From the NCBI GenBank assembly GCA_964568805.1, contig CAZMRW010000011.1, forward strand, positions 1-64,000: a stretch of 64,000 nucleotides of DNA, read 5' to 3'. This stretch comes from CAZMRW01 sp964568805. Its GTDB lineage: Bacteria > Pseudomonadota > Gammaproteobacteria > Methylococcales > Methylomonadaceae. The position numbers and the translations under genes were made by a program. Shown here piece after piece: positions 52,540-62,245 of the stretch. The notes beneath the pieces were generated by a model. The model ran no database searches, was not told the origin of the DNA, and was given only the letters and a program-made list of their open reading frames with translations. The first letter of the stretch is position 1; each line of letters opens with the position of its first letter.

Positions 52540-53835
52540 ATGCAAGTTTCTGTCGAGAAGACATCAGAATTAAGCAGAAAAATGACGGTTAGCGTGCCTG
52601 AAGAGGTCGTTCAGGAAAAAATGGCGGCACGTTTAAAATCGTTGGCTCGCGAAGTTAAAATTGATGGCTTTCGTCCGGGGAAAGTGCCTCCTCATGTTGT
52701 AAAAAAATTATATGGCGAGCGGGTGCGCAGCGAAATTGCCGGCGATCTGATTCAGTCCACTTACTATCAAGCGTTGCAGGATCAGGATTTGAAGCCTGCG
52801 GGCTATCCCCATATCCACCCATCCGACGAAGCCGAAGGTTTTAAATATACCGCCATCTTTGAAGTCTATCCCGACATTTCATTGCAAGACGTGAATCAGC
52901 TTGAAGTGCAGCGCCCTCTCGCGTCGGTTAATGATTCCGATGTTGACGCCATGATAGAAAAACTCAGGTCGCAACATAAAAAGTGGAATGAAGTCGAACG
53001 TGCTGCTCAGGAACATGATCGCATTACCATCACTTTTTCAGGCAGTGCCGAGGGCGAAAACTTTACCGATGGTAAAGTGGAGAATTATTCGGTAGAAATC
53101 GGGTCCAATCAAATGATTTCGGGTTTCGAGGACAATCTGATCGGCCTTGCCCCCGGTAGCAACAAAATCTTTACCGTGTCATTTCCGGAAAACTACGGCA
53201 ATGCCAAGCTGGCCGGGAAGGCGGCGGAGTTTGATGTCGATGTCGTCAAGGTTGAGGAGCCAACGCTGCCGGAAATTGATGAGGCGTTCATCAAAGCCTA
53301 CGGCATTGAAGATGGAACGCTTGACGCTTTCCGTAGTGATGTCAGAAACACGATGGAAAGGGAATTGGAGCAGGCATTGCGGGATAAATTAAAAAATGCC
53401 GTGATGGATGCCCTGTATCAAACCATTCAGGTGACGATCCCGAATAGTTTGGTCGACGAGGAAGTCGAAAATCTGATGAAGCCGTATAAGGAAAATGCGA
53501 AAAAAAAGAAAATCAAGCTGGAAGATTTACAATTGCCCAGAGATATTTTCGAAGAGCAAGCAAAGCGCCGGGTGGCATTGGGATTAATTTTGGGTGAAGT
53601 TATCCAGCAGAACAGCATCAAATTGGATGACAGCAAAGTACGTTCCGTGATTGAGGATATGTCAAAAAGCTATGAGCGCCCACAGGATGTCATTGATTGG
53701 TATTACGCTGATGAAAAGCGTTTAAATGATGTTCAGCAAATGGTATTGGAAGACCAGGCGGTAGATTGGCTGCTTGCGCAAGCTAAAGTAACGGATCAAT
53801 CGATGAATTTCAGTGATGTCATGGATAAAAATTAG
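52540..53835 (+). CDS. tig: Trigger factor (ribosome-associated chaperone and prolyl isomerase)
   Basis: A 431-residue chaperone. The N-terminal ribosome-binding domain contains GFRPGKVP (about 44-51). The FKBP-like PPIase domain (about 155-240) has DRITITFSGSAEG and IGLAPGSNKIFTVSFPENY. The C-terminal domain is helical. It heads tig-clpP-clpX, the standard order, directly after tRNA-Leu. A lon gene, usually next to clpX, is not here. Confidence 0.96.
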   Translation: MQVSVEKTSELSRKMTVSVPEEVVQEKMAARLKSLAREVKIDGFRPGKVPPHVVKKLYGERVRSEIAGDLIQSTYYQALQDQDLKPAGYPHIHPSDEAEGFKYTAIFEVYPDISLQDVNQLEVQRPLASVNDSDVDAMIEKLRSQHKKWNEVERAAQEHDRITITFSGSAEGENFTDGKVENYSVEIGSNQMISGFEDNLIGLAPGSNKIFTVSFPENYGNAKLAGKAAEFDVDVVKVEEPTLPEIDEAFIKAYGIEDGTLDAFRSDVRNTMERELEQALRDKLKNAVMDALYQTIQVTIPNSLVDEEVENLMKPYKENAKKKKIKLEDLQLPRDIFEEQAKRRVALGLILGEVIQQNSIKLDDSKVRSVIEDMSKSYERPQDVIDWYYADEKRLNDVQQMVLEDQAVDWLLAQAKVTDQSMNFSDVMDKN

Positions 53836-53853
53836 CCATGCAAAGGTTTCGTA

Positions 53854-54486
53854 ATGTATAGACACAATTTAATCAATGAGGCTATGGAGCCTCAAGCTGC
53901 CGGCGGTTTAGTTCCCATCGTCATTGAACAAACCGCTCGCGGAGAACGTTCTTTTGATATATATTCAAGACTGTTAAAAGAGCGAGTCATATTTTTGGTG
54001 GGTCAGGTTGAAGATTACATGGCTAATCTGGTCGTAGCCCAGCTGCTTTTTCTGGAATCGGAAAATCCTGATAAGGATATTCATTTATACATCAATTCTC
54101 CAGGCGGATCAGTTACGGCGGGCATGTCAATCTATGACACCATGCAGTTCATCAAGCCGGATGTCAGCACCATGTGCATCGGACAAGCCGCCAGTATGGG
54201 CGCCTTGCTGCTGACCGGCGGCACCAAAGGCAAGCGTTATTGTTTGCCTCATTCGAGAATGATGATACACCAGCCGCTGGGCGGTTTTCAGGGACAGGCC
54301 TCCGATATCGACATCCACGCCAGGGAAATACTGGCTATCAGAGAAAAACTGAACAAGATTCTGGCAAGCCATACCGGCCAACCGATTGAAAAAATTCGGC
54401 TGGATACGGATCGGGATAATTTTTTAAGCGCTAACGATGCGGTAAACTACGGTCTGATCGATAAAGTATTGACAGGTCGTTCATAA
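53854..54486 (+). CDS. clpP: ATP-dependent Clp protease proteolytic subunit
   Basis: A 210-residue serine protease. The catalytic Ser is in GQAASMGALLL (about 103-113), His in LPHSRMMIHQPLGG (about 128-141) and Asp in the LDTDRDNFLSA segment. The barrel it forms receives unfolded substrates from ClpX. It starts 18 bp after tig and precedes clpX by 100 bp. Confidence 0.97.
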   Translation: MYRHNLINEAMEPQAAGGLVPIVIEQTARGERSFDIYSRLLKERVIFLVGQVEDYMANLVVAQLLFLESENPDKDIHLYINSPGGSVTAGMSIYDTMQFIKPDVSTMCIGQAASMGALLLTGGTKGKRYCLPHSRMMIHQPLGGFQGQASDIDIHAREILAIREKLNKILASHTGQPIEKIRLDTDRDNFLSANDAVNYGLIDKVLTGRS

Positions 54487-54586
54487 CGCCAGGTAAAGAT
54501 CGATTGGTAATTTTTGGAGGTGCAGGGTATTCTTCTCATTATCAAAGGCAAAATCATCTCCTCTGGATATTTAGCGGGAATCTACT

Positions 54587-55852
54587 ATGAGTAAGAGCAA
54601 AGACGAAGATAAGCTTCTTTATTGTTCATTTTGCGGCAAAAGCCAGCATGAAGTTCGTAAGCTTATCGCAGGGCCGGCGGTCTATGTGTGTGATGAATGC
54701 GTAGAACTCTGTAATGACATTATCAAAGACGAGTTGCAGGATGAATCATCCTCGTTCGGTGGGGGCAGACTGCCTAAACCGAAAGAGATCAAGGAAGAAC
54801 TCGATGAATACGTCATCGGTCAGGAACGCGCCAAAAAAATTCTGGCGGTAGCGGTTTATAACCACTACAAGCGATTGCGCAGCAAGACCAAAAAAGACGG
54901 TGTCGAGTTATCCAAAAGCAATATTCTGCTGATCGGACCTACCGGTTCCGGCAAAACCCTGCTGGCTGAAACCCTGGCGCGTTTGCTGGATGTGCCGTTC
55001 ACCATAGCCGATGCCACAACATTGACCGAAGCCGGTTATGTTGGCGAAGATGTGGAAAATATCATTCAGAAAATTTTGCAGAAATGCGACTACGATGTCG
55101 AGAAAGCCGAAACCGGCATTGTTTATATCGATGAGATCGATAAAATTTCCAGAAAATCGGACAACCCGTCAATCACCCGCGATGTCTCCGGTGAGGGCGT
55201 TCAGCAGGCTCTGCTTAAATTGATTGAAGGCACGGTTGCTTCGGTTCCTCCTCAAGGTGGGCGCAAACACCCTCAGCAGGAATTTTTACAGGTCAATACC
55301 GCCAATATTCTCTTCATCGTCGGCGGTGCTTTTGCCGGTCTGGATCGGGTCATCAAGGCGCGCTCCGAAAAAGGCGGGATCGGCTTTTCTGCCGAGGTTA
55401 AAAGCAAGGATGACGCCAAGAATGTCGGACAACTATTTGCCGAAGTCGAGGCTGAAGATCTGATTAAATACGGGCTGATACCTGAGTTTGTCGGCAGGCT
55501 GCCGGTCGTTGCAACTCTTGATGAGCTTGATGAAGAGGCGTTGGTGCAGATTTTAACCGAGCCCAAAAACGCATTGATTAAGCAATACCGGCATTTGTTT
55601 GAAATGGAAGGCGCCGAACTGGAATTCAGAGGCGATTCTTTACACGCCATTGCCCGTAAATCGATGGAAAGAAAAACCGGTGCCAGGGGGCTCAGGACCA
55701 TTGTTGAAAATGTCCTGCTCAATACCATGTATGAACTGCCTTCGGCCGATAACATCAGCAAGGTTGTTGTCGACGAAAGCGTCATTCTGGGTGAATCGGA
55801 GCCGCTTCTGGTTTATGAAACCGAAATGAAGAAGGTTTCCTCCGAATCCTGA
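54587..55852 (+). CDS. clpX: ATP-dependent Clp protease ATP-binding subunit ClpX
   Basis: A 421-residue AAA+ unfoldase. The N-terminal zinc-binding domain has CSFCGK and CDECVELC (four Cys, about 13-43). Walker A is GPTGSGKT (about 118-125), Walker B IVYIDEIDK (about 179-187), and the pore GYVGED. It delivers tagged proteins to ClpP. It ends at a strong bidirectional hairpin shared with the convergent lysS gene. Confidence 0.97.
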   Translation: MSKSKDEDKLLYCSFCGKSQHEVRKLIAGPAVYVCDECVELCNDIIKDELQDESSSFGGGRLPKPKEIKEELDEYVIGQERAKKILAVAVYNHYKRLRSKTKKDGVELSKSNILLIGPTGSGKTLLAETLARLLDVPFTIADATTLTEAGYVGEDVENIIQKILQKCDYDVEKAETGIVYIDEIDKISRKSDNPSITRDVSGEGVQQALLKLIEGTVASVPPQGGRKHPQQEFLQVNTANILFIVGGAFAGLDRVIKARSEKGGIGFSAEVKSKDDAKNVGQLFAEVEAEDLIKYGLIPEFVGRLPVVATLDELDEEALVQILTEPKNALIKQYRHLFEMEGAELEFRGDSLHAIARKSMERKTGARGLRTIVENVLLNTMYELPSADNISKVVVDESVILGESEPLLVYETEMKKVSSES

Positions 55853-55865
55853 ATTTCAACGAAAT

Positions 55866-55893
55866 AAAAAAGGAGCCGAAAGGCTCCTTTTTT
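55866..55893. terminator. Bidirectional rho-independent terminator between clpX and lysS
   Basis: AAAAGGAGCC pairs with GGCTCCTTTT around GAAA, with an A-run on the left and a T-run on the right. It can end the clpX transcript and, read on the minus strand, the lysS transcript. It lies 14 bp after clpX. Confidence 0.9.
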
Positions 55894-55901
55894 ATGTCCG
55901 T

Positions 55902-55927
55902 GTAGGGTAACGCACCGCATACCCTAC
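55902..55927. repeat. GTAGGGTA palindrome (dispersed short repeat)
   Basis: GTAGGGTA (55902-55909) and TACCCTAC (55920-55927) flank ACGCACCGCA. A related sequence with TGCGTACCCTACC lies at about 11541-11553. Both lie just past the 3' end of a minus-strand gene (lysS and coaBC). Only these two copies are visible here. Confidence 0.5.
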
Positions 55928-55935
55928 CGAGGCCT

Positions 55936-57441
55936 CTAATCCCTACTGATCTTCGCCCGCATATGCGGGAACAGCAAGACATCGCGGATCGACGGTGCAT
56001 CGGCGAACAGCATGACCAGGCGATCAATGCCGATCCCTTCGCCTGCTGTCGGCGGCATGCCGTGTTCCAGAGCGATGATGTAATCGGCGTCGTAATGCAT
56101 GGCTTCATCGTCTCCTGCCTCTTTTTCCTCAACCTGTTTTTGAAAGCGCGCCGCCTGGTCTTCGGCGTCATTGAGCTCGGTAAAACCATTGGCAATCTCT
56201 CTGCCGCCGACAAAAAACTCAAAGCGGTCAGTGATATGCGGATCGTGATCGTTGCGCCTGGCCAGCGGTGACACTTCAACCGGATAAGCGGTAATAAAAG
56301 TCGGGTTCATCAAACGGTTTTCGACGGTCTTTTCAAAAATTTCTATCTGGATTTTGCCCAGGCCATAACTGTCCTTGACCGGCAGGCCGAGCCGGTTCGC
56401 GACTTTGACGGCGGCACCGCGGTTGTCGATATCTGCTGCGGTCAGGTCGGGATTAAAATGCAGAATCGAATCGAACACCGTCATCCGGTCAAACGGCTTG
56501 CCGAAATCGTACTGCTCGCCCTGATAGGTTATCACCGTTTGCCCGGCCACTTCTTCCGCCAGACCTCGCAGCATGGCTTCGGTCAAATCCATCAGATCAT
56601 GATATTCGGCATAGGCCTGATAGAATTCCAGCATGGTAAATTCGGGGTTGTGGCGAGTCGAAAGACCTTCGTTGCGGAAGTTGCGGTTGATTTCGAATAC
56701 CCGCTCAAAACCACCGACGACCAGCCGTTTTAAATACAGTTCGGGCGCGATACGCAGAAAGAGCTGCATGTCCAGCGCGTTATGATGGGTCGAGAAAGGC
56801 CGTGCCGTCGCGCCGCCAGGAATCGCCTGCATCATCGGTGTTTCCACTTCCAGAAAGTCGCGTTCGATCAGGAACTGGCGGATATAGGCAATAATCCTGG
56901 AGCGCATCAAAAAAGTGGAGCGGGACTGATCGCTCATAATCAAATCCAGGTAACGCTGCCGGTATTTAATTTCCTGATCGGCAATGCCGTGAAATTTCTC
57001 CGGCAACGGGCGCAAGGCCTTGGTCAGCAGGCGGATGTCATCGACCTTGATGCTGAGTTCGCCCATGTTGGTTTTAAAAATAACGCCTTCCGCGCCGATA
57101 ATATCGCCGATGTCCCACTTTTTGAAATGTTCGTTATAGACATCGCCGGGCAGGGCGTCGCGGGTGACGTACAGCTGTATCTTGCCGGACATGTCCTGGA
57201 TATGGCAGAAACTGGCCTTGCCCATCACACGGCGGGTCATGATGCGGCCGGCCACCTTGACACGTACCGGTTCCGCTTCGAGTTCTTCCTTCGATTTTTC
57301 GCCGTATTCGGCCAGCACTTCGCCGGCGACGACATTGCGCCGAAAATCCGTAGGAAAGGCGACGCCGCTTTCGCGCAACCCATTCAATTTAAGGCGGCGC
57401 TGCCTGATTTGTTCCTGTTCGTCTTGTTCGATTTCTGACAT
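55936..57441 (-). CDS. lysS: Lysyl-tRNA synthetase (class II)
   Basis: A 501-residue class II synthetase. The N-terminal OB-fold anticodon-binding domain covers about 60-150 (VAGRIMTRRVMGKASF, HIQDMSGKIQLYV). Motif 2 is NRNFRNEGLSTRHNPEF (about 258-274) and motif 3 GEGIGIDRLVML (about 465-476). It charges tRNA-Lys. It follows prfB by 84 bp on the same strand, as in E. coli. Confidence 0.96.
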   Translation of the reverse strand: MSEIEQDEQEQIRQRRLKLNGLRESGVAFPTDFRRNVVAGEVLAEYGEKSKEELEAEPVRVKVAGRIMTRRVMGKASFCHIQDMSGKIQLYVTRDALPGDVYNEHFKKWDIGDIIGAEGVIFKTNMGELSIKVDDIRLLTKALRPLPEKFHGIADQEIKYRQRYLDLIMSDQSRSTFLMRSRIIAYIRQFLIERDFLEVETPMMQAIPGGATARPFSTHHNALDMQLFLRIAPELYLKRLVVGGFERVFEINRNFRNEGLSTRHNPEFTMLEFYQAYAEYHDLMDLTEAMLRGLAEEVAGQTVITYQGEQYDFGKPFDRMTVFDSILHFNPDLTAADIDNRGAAVKVANRLGLPVKDSYGLGKIQIEIFEKTVENRLMNPTFITAYPVEVSPLARRNDHDPHITDRFEFFVGGREIANGFTELNDAEDQAARFQKQVEEKEAGDDEAMHYDADYIIALEHGMPPTAGEGIGIDRLVMLFADAPSIRDVLLFPHMRAKISRD

Positions 57442-57525
57442 GTTTACTTTAACCCTAACGTGATAATCTTTTTAGGCAACGAGCTTGCAGGCTGGCGAGG
57501 CGGTTTTTTCCAGATAAATCAAAAA

Positions 57526-58624
57526 TCACAACCCGCTCTTTAAACTCGCCTCGATAAACTGGTCCAGCGCGCCGTCGAGCACGGCCTGGGTGTTGCCGGT
57601 TTCGACGCCGGTGCGCAAATCCTTGATTCGGGACTGGTCCAGAACGTAAGAACGGATCTGGCTGCCCCAGCCGATGTCGGATTTGGTGTCTTCCAGAGCC
57701 TGCTGGGTTTCGCTGCGTTTCATCATTTCCAGTTCATACAGCTTGGCTTTCAACTGCTTCATCGCGGTGTCCTTGTTCTTATGCTGCGAGCGGTCGCTTT
57801 GGCACTGAACGACAATGCCGCTGGGATTGTGGGTAATACGCACCGCCGATTCGGTCCGGTTGACGTGCTGTCCTCCGGCGCCGCTGGCGCGATAGACATC
57901 GATGCGCAAATCGGCGGGGTTGATGTCGATGGCGATATCGTCGTCAACTTCAGGTGACACGAAAACTGAGGCAAAAGAAGTATGGCGGCGGTTGCCCGAA
58001 TCGAAAGGGGATTTCCGCACCAGCCGGTGCACGCCGGTTTCGGTACGCAGCCAGCCGAATGCATAGTCGCCTTCGAATTTGATCGTGGCACTCTTGATGC
58101 CGGCCACGTCGCCGGGCGATTCTTCGATTAATTCGGTCTTGAAGCCCTTGCTTTCTCCCCAGCGCAAATACATGCGTTCGATCATGGACGCCCAGTCCTG
58201 CGCCTCGGTGCCGCCGGAGCCGGATTGAATATCCAAAAAGGCATTATTGGCATCCATTTCACCGGAAAACATGCGCCTGAATTCAAGATCGGCAACATTT
58301 TTTTCCAACTGTGCCAGATCCTCGGCGACGGTATCAACCGTTTCCTCATCGCCTTCTTCAACCGCCATGGTCAGCAGTTCTTCGGCATCCGTTAATCCCT
58401 GATCAAGTCCACGGATGGTATTGACGACCGCTTCGAGCTGACCGCGCTCTTTGCCCAAAGCCTGAGCTTGCTCCGGTTTATCCCAGATTTTGGGGTTCTC
58501 CAGTTCTCTTAATACTTCAACCAGACGTTCGCTTTTGCCCTCGAAGTCAAAGATACCCCCTAAGGGCATTACCGCGCTCTTTCAGGTCGGCAATCTTGTT
58601 TTTAATAGGATTTATTTCTTGCAT
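57526..58624 (-). CDS. prfB: Peptide chain release factor 2 (programmed +1 frameshift)
   Basis: A 365-residue release factor for UGA and UAA, made by frameshifting. The first 25 codons from ATG 58624 (MQEINPIKNKIADL...RGYL) end at an in-frame TGA (58547-58549). Reading then moves +1 to GAC and continues as DFEGKSERLVEV. SPFDSGNRRHTSFA carries the stop-codon tripeptide (SPF), and GAGGQHVNRTESAV the catalytic GGQ. Without the frameshift only 25 residues would be made, so a simple frame call would miss the N-terminus. lysS follows. Confidence 0.97.
58546..58564 (-). promoter_or_regulatory. prfB programmed +1 frameshift site
   Basis: On the minus strand the sequence is CTTAGGGGGTATCTTTGAC. AGGGGG acts as an internal Shine-Dalgarno, and CTT TGA C is the slippage point. 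This matches the classic autoregulatory site: low RF2 slows termination at TGA and favours the shift, restoring RF2. All elements are present and spaced as in E. coli. Confidence 0.97.
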
Positions 58625-58795
58625 GTGAAGTCATTAAACCAAGGTTATCGAACATAGGGTGTATACAGCTTTAACCCTGATGCCAAAAGAAATTTTAAAA
58701 CCGAATATTGTAACCTATATGCGGGCCGTATTCATTATGAGTCTGATAATGAATGGCGAACCGAGAGCGGCATCGATACCGGGATGAGAGGAAAC

Positions 58796-59560
58796 CTACA
58801 TCAGCGGTAAAATTTGGTCCAGTATCCTGCCGTTTGTCGCCAGGATCTGTTTGGGAAAAATTCCATCATTGCCTTGAAAGTCGGTAAGGGTGGCGCCGGC
58901 TTCCTTTGCGATCAGGGCGCCGGCGGCTATGTCGTACAGATTCAATTCCTGTTCCCAGAATGCATCGAGCTGACCATCGGCAACGAGACACAAATCCAGC
59001 GCGGCGGAGCCCAATCGGCGTTGGCCGGTGGTGTTCTGTGCGATTCTTGCGAAACGCTCCAGATTGTTTTCTGTCAGATAATTGCGCAGACAGGCGAAAC
59101 CGGTGCAAACCATCGCATCCGCAAGCCGGGTTTCAGACGACACGGTGATCGGGAGACCGTTCTTGCGCGCGCCCTTGCCTTTTTCGGCCGAATAATAATC
59201 GTTCAGCGCCGGCGCATAGACCGCGCCCATGACGAGTTCCTGATCTATTTCCAACGCAACGCTGAGAGCCCAATAATACTGGCCTTTGGAAAATGAATGG
59301 GTGCCATCGATAGGATCGACAATCCAGCGACTGGACTGATTTGCGCTTTGGCCGCTTTCTTCACCCCAGAATCCGTATTGCGGATAGAGTTTGGTGAGCG
59401 TGTCTTTTAAAAAGGCCTCAACGGCGACATCGGCTTCGGTGACAAAGTCTCTGGCGCTTTTTTTGCTGACTTCAATATTTTTGATATTTTTAAAATAGGA
59501 AAGGGCAATCGCTCCGGCATCGCGGACTACCTTTTCAAGGACGGCTGGAGCTACGGTCAT
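58796..59560 (-). CDS. Inositol monophosphatase family protein
   Basis: A 254-residue Mg-dependent, Li-sensitive-type phosphatase. GEESG (about 67-71) and WIVDPIDGTHSF (about 79-90) are the two metal-binding motifs, and LYDIAAGALIAKEAGA (about 205-220) the third. Family members act on inositol phosphates or on PAP (CysQ); SuhB also tunes rRNA transcription. The sequence does not decide between them. The gene is alone, 170 bp from prfB. Confidence 0.87.
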   Translation of the reverse strand: MTVAPAVLEKVVRDAGAIALSYFKNIKNIEVSKKSARDFVTEADVAVEAFLKDTLTKLYPQYGFWGEESGQSANQSSRWIVDPIDGTHSFSKGQYYWALSVALEIDQELVMGAVYAPALNDYYSAEKGKGARKNGLPITVSSETRLADAMVCTGFACLRNYLTENNLERFARIAQNTTGQRRLGSAALDLCLVADGQLDAFWEQELNLYDIAAGALIAKEAGATLTDFQGNDGIFPKQILATNGRILDQILPLM

Positions 59561-59693
59561 TTAAGTTGGCCTCGAAAAGTAAAATAAGAGTTAAAACTTT
59601 GATAATGTCCCATTTGTAACGATATTAACATTGCTTACCTTGAGAAATAAAAAGAATGATTAAGTGGCTGTTCACCGATAGGAATCGGCAAAT

Positions 59694-60032
59694 TTAATCC
59701 CATTCCAGAATTTTCCACATATTGATATTGCTGCCTCGCTCGAGATCGCTTCCGCGCACATCCATGCTGCCGTCGCCATCGGTATCGATGAAATAATAGG
59801 GAGGGCCGATATCGGGTATGACTTTAACCATATAGAGTTTGCCGCTTCTGCGATATTCCTGTATCGTGCTTTTACCCTTACGGATAATAGTAATATCAGG
59901 CTCAAGATTTTCTCCGCTCTCGACCGGTAAGGGCGGTTCCGGAGCCTCGGGCACCGGATCCAGCCTGGGCGGTTTGTCATCTATCGCATAGGCCGGGAAG
60001 GCGAGAGCACACAAAACGATAAAACGGCGCAT
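59694..60032 (-). CDS. DUF2782 periplasmic protein
   Basis: A 112-residue protein with a short signal peptide (cleavage near AYA-ID) and a proline-rich linker, followed by a compact domain with EPDITIIRKGKSTIQEYRRSG (read as ITIIRKGKSTIQEYRRSG) and PYYFIDTDGDGSMD. This is the DUF2782 pattern. Function unknown; relatives are often near polA, which is not in view here. It ends 133 bp before the IMPase gene start. Confidence 0.8.
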   Translation of the reverse strand: MRRFIVLCALAFPAYAIDDKPPRLDPVPEAPEPPLPVESGENLEPDITIIRKGKSTIQEYRRSGKLYMVKVIPDIGPPYYFIDTDGDGSMDVRGSDLERGSNINMWKILEWD

Positions 60033-60276
60033 TATTTTTCCTGTAGAAAACGTATTGGATTATCTTATTACAGTTTACGACCCTTTGCTTAATTAAAAGA
60101 TCCAAAAACTGGTGTCGAGTCGATTTTAAACTGTGCCGTTTTCAGTTGAATGGTCAATTCTTGAAAAAATCGGGCGGGCTCATCGGACTTGTTCAGCATG
60201 AGATCGAGAAAAAAGAGAATTTGGAAGGGGCTTCCTGCTGTGGCCCGGTTTATTCGCTTAAAACAAACCGATGCAG

Positions 60277-60315
60277 AAAAACCGGCTGAATCGATGAAAA
60301 AAGCAGCCGGTTTTT
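60277..60315 (-). terminator. Rho-independent terminator of thiC
   Basis: AAAAACCGGCTG (60277-60288) and CAGCCGGTTTTT (60304-60315) form a 12-bp inverted repeat around a 15-base loop. On the minus strand it ends in a U-run and lies 17 bp past the thiC stop. Confidence 0.85.
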
Positions 60316-60331
60316 AATTCAGGGACTTTAA

Positions 60332-62200
60332 TTAAACTTTATGGTAAATATCGGCGCCTTCTTCAAGAAATTGTCTGGATTTTTCATCCATGCCTTTTAA
60401 CAGGGCTTCTTCTTCCTTGATGCCTTTTGCCGCCGCATAATCGCGCACATCCTGGCTGATTTTCATCGAGCAGAAATGGGGGCCGCACATTGAGCAGAAA
60501 TGGGCGATTTTTGCCGACTCTTTCGGCAAAGTTTCGTCGTGAAACTCGCGCGCTTTCTCGGGATCGAGGCCGATATTGAACTGATCTTCCCAGCGGAATT
60601 CGAAACGCGCCTTGGACATTGCGTTGTCGCGCGCCTGGGCGCCGGGATGGCCTTTGGCCAGATCGGCCGCATGGGCGGCGATTTTATAGGTGACAATGCC
60701 TTCACGGACATCCTGCTTGTTGGGCAGACCCAGATGCTCTTTCTGAGTAACGTAACAGAGCATCGCGCAGCCGTACCAGCCGATATTGGCGGCGCCGATG
60801 GCTGACGTAATATGGTCGTAACCGGGGGCGATATCGGTCGTCAGAGGGCCCAGCGTATAAAAGGGCGCTTCGCCGCACTCTTCCAGCTGTTTTTCCATAT
60901 TGACCTTGATCATGTGCAAAGGTACATGGCCCGGGCCTTCGATCATCGTTTGCACGTCGTGCTTCCAGGCAATTTTGGTGAGCTCGCCCAGGGTTTCCAG
61001 TTCGCCGAATTGCGCCGCATCGTTGGCGTCGTAGATCGAACCCGGACGCAGGCCGTCGCCTAGGGAGAAAGACACGTCATAGGCTTTCATGATTTCGCAA
61101 ATTTCTTCAAAATGCGTGTATAAAAAGCTTTCGGTATGATGCGCCAGGCACCATTTCGCCATAATCGAGCCGCCGCGGGAGACGATGCCGGTCATGCGTT
61201 TAGCCGTCAGAGGGACATGATGGAGGCGGACGCCGGCATGGATCGTGAAGTAATCGACGCCCTGTTCGGCCTGTTCAATCAAGGTGTCGCGGTAAATTTC
61301 CCAGGTCAGTTCCTCGGCCTTGCCGTTCACTTTTTCCAGGGCCTGATAGATCGGCACCGTACCGATGGGCACCGGTGAATTACGCAAAATCCATTCACGG
61401 GTCTCGTGGATATTTTTGCCGGTGGACAAATCCATAATGGTGTCGCCGCCCCAGCGTATGCCCCAGAGCATTTTTTCGACTTCTTCGTCAATTGATGAGG
61501 TGACCGCCGAGTTGCCCAGGTTGCCGTTGATTTTGACCAGAAAGTTACGGCCGATAATCATGGGTTCCAGTTCAGGATGATTGATGTTGGCCGGGATGAT
61601 CGCGCGGCCTCTCGCAACTTCACTGCGTACAAACTCCGGGGTGATGACGGCCGGAATGTCCGCTCCGAAAGACTGGCCGGGATGCTGATCTTTCCATAAC
61701 TCGCGCATTTCTTCCATTTTTTGGTTTTCGCGAATCGCGATAAATTCCATTTCCGGAGTGATGATGCCCTTGCGGGCATAATGCATCTGGGTGACGTTCG
61801 CTCCTGCAATGGCTCGGCGAGGGGGGCGTATATGCTCGAAACGCAGGTTTGCGGTGGCGGGATCGTGCAGACGCTGACGGCCGTATTCGGAGCTCGGTCC
61901 CGGCAATGCTTCGGTGTCGTTCCTTTCGGCTATCCAGGTTGAGCGAATCGAATGCAGGCCTTTTTTTAAATCGACTGCAACATTCGGATCGGTGTAAACG
62001 CCGGACGTATCATAGACATAAAGAGGGGGATTTTTTTCGGCGCCAAAGTGCGCGGGCGTATCGGACAAGGTAATTTTGCGCATGGGGACCCGTATGTCAG
62101 GCCGGCTGCCTTGTACATATATTTTTTCCGAGGCGGGATAGGAGTCGATTTTTACGCTACTGACAGCGCTTGCAGTAACATCTTTAAGAACAGCGCTCAT
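60332..62200 (-). CDS. thiC: Phosphomethylpyrimidine synthase ThiC
   Basis: A 622-residue radical SAM enzyme making the pyrimidine of thiamine from aminoimidazole ribotide. The C-terminal CSMCGPHFCSMK (about 556-567) holds the CxxCxxxxC [4Fe-4S] motif. The barrel has VDYFTIHAGV, SRGGSIMAKWCLAHH and EGPGHVPLHMIKVN. ATG at 62200 follows a GGAG site; a frame 9 codons longer lacks it. A TPP riboswitch lies in its leader and a terminator after it, so it is a single-gene transcript. Confidence 0.97.
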   Translation of the reverse strand: MSAVLKDVTASAVSSVKIDSYPASEKIYVQGSRPDIRVPMRKITLSDTPAHFGAEKNPPLYVYDTSGVYTDPNVAVDLKKGLHSIRSTWIAERNDTEALPGPSSEYGRQRLHDPATANLRFEHIRPPRRAIAGANVTQMHYARKGIITPEMEFIAIRENQKMEEMRELWKDQHPGQSFGADIPAVITPEFVRSEVARGRAIIPANINHPELEPMIIGRNFLVKINGNLGNSAVTSSIDEEVEKMLWGIRWGGDTIMDLSTGKNIHETREWILRNSPVPIGTVPIYQALEKVNGKAEELTWEIYRDTLIEQAEQGVDYFTIHAGVRLHHVPLTAKRMTGIVSRGGSIMAKWCLAHHTESFLYTHFEEICEIMKAYDVSFSLGDGLRPGSIYDANDAAQFGELETLGELTKIAWKHDVQTMIEGPGHVPLHMIKVNMEKQLEECGEAPFYTLGPLTTDIAPGYDHITSAIGAANIGWYGCAMLCYVTQKEHLGLPNKQDVREGIVTYKIAAHAADLAKGHPGAQARDNAMSKARFEFRWEDQFNIGLDPEKAREFHDETLPKESAKIAHFCSMCGPHFCSMKISQDVRDYAAAKGIKEEEALLKGMDEKSRQFLEEGADIYHKV

Positions 62201-62245
62201 GCTTTTCTCCAGAAACAACAAAAACAAGGCGCGGGGAAGTCGGGC

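Noticed and set aside
56782..57438. 218-residue + strand frame opposite lysS
   Set aside because: Antisense to lysS with skewed composition and no motif. The same reasoning excludes + strand frames inside thiC.
57526..58569. prfB as an N-terminally truncated pseudogene
   Set aside because: The upstream 25 codons and frameshift signal restore a full-length protein.
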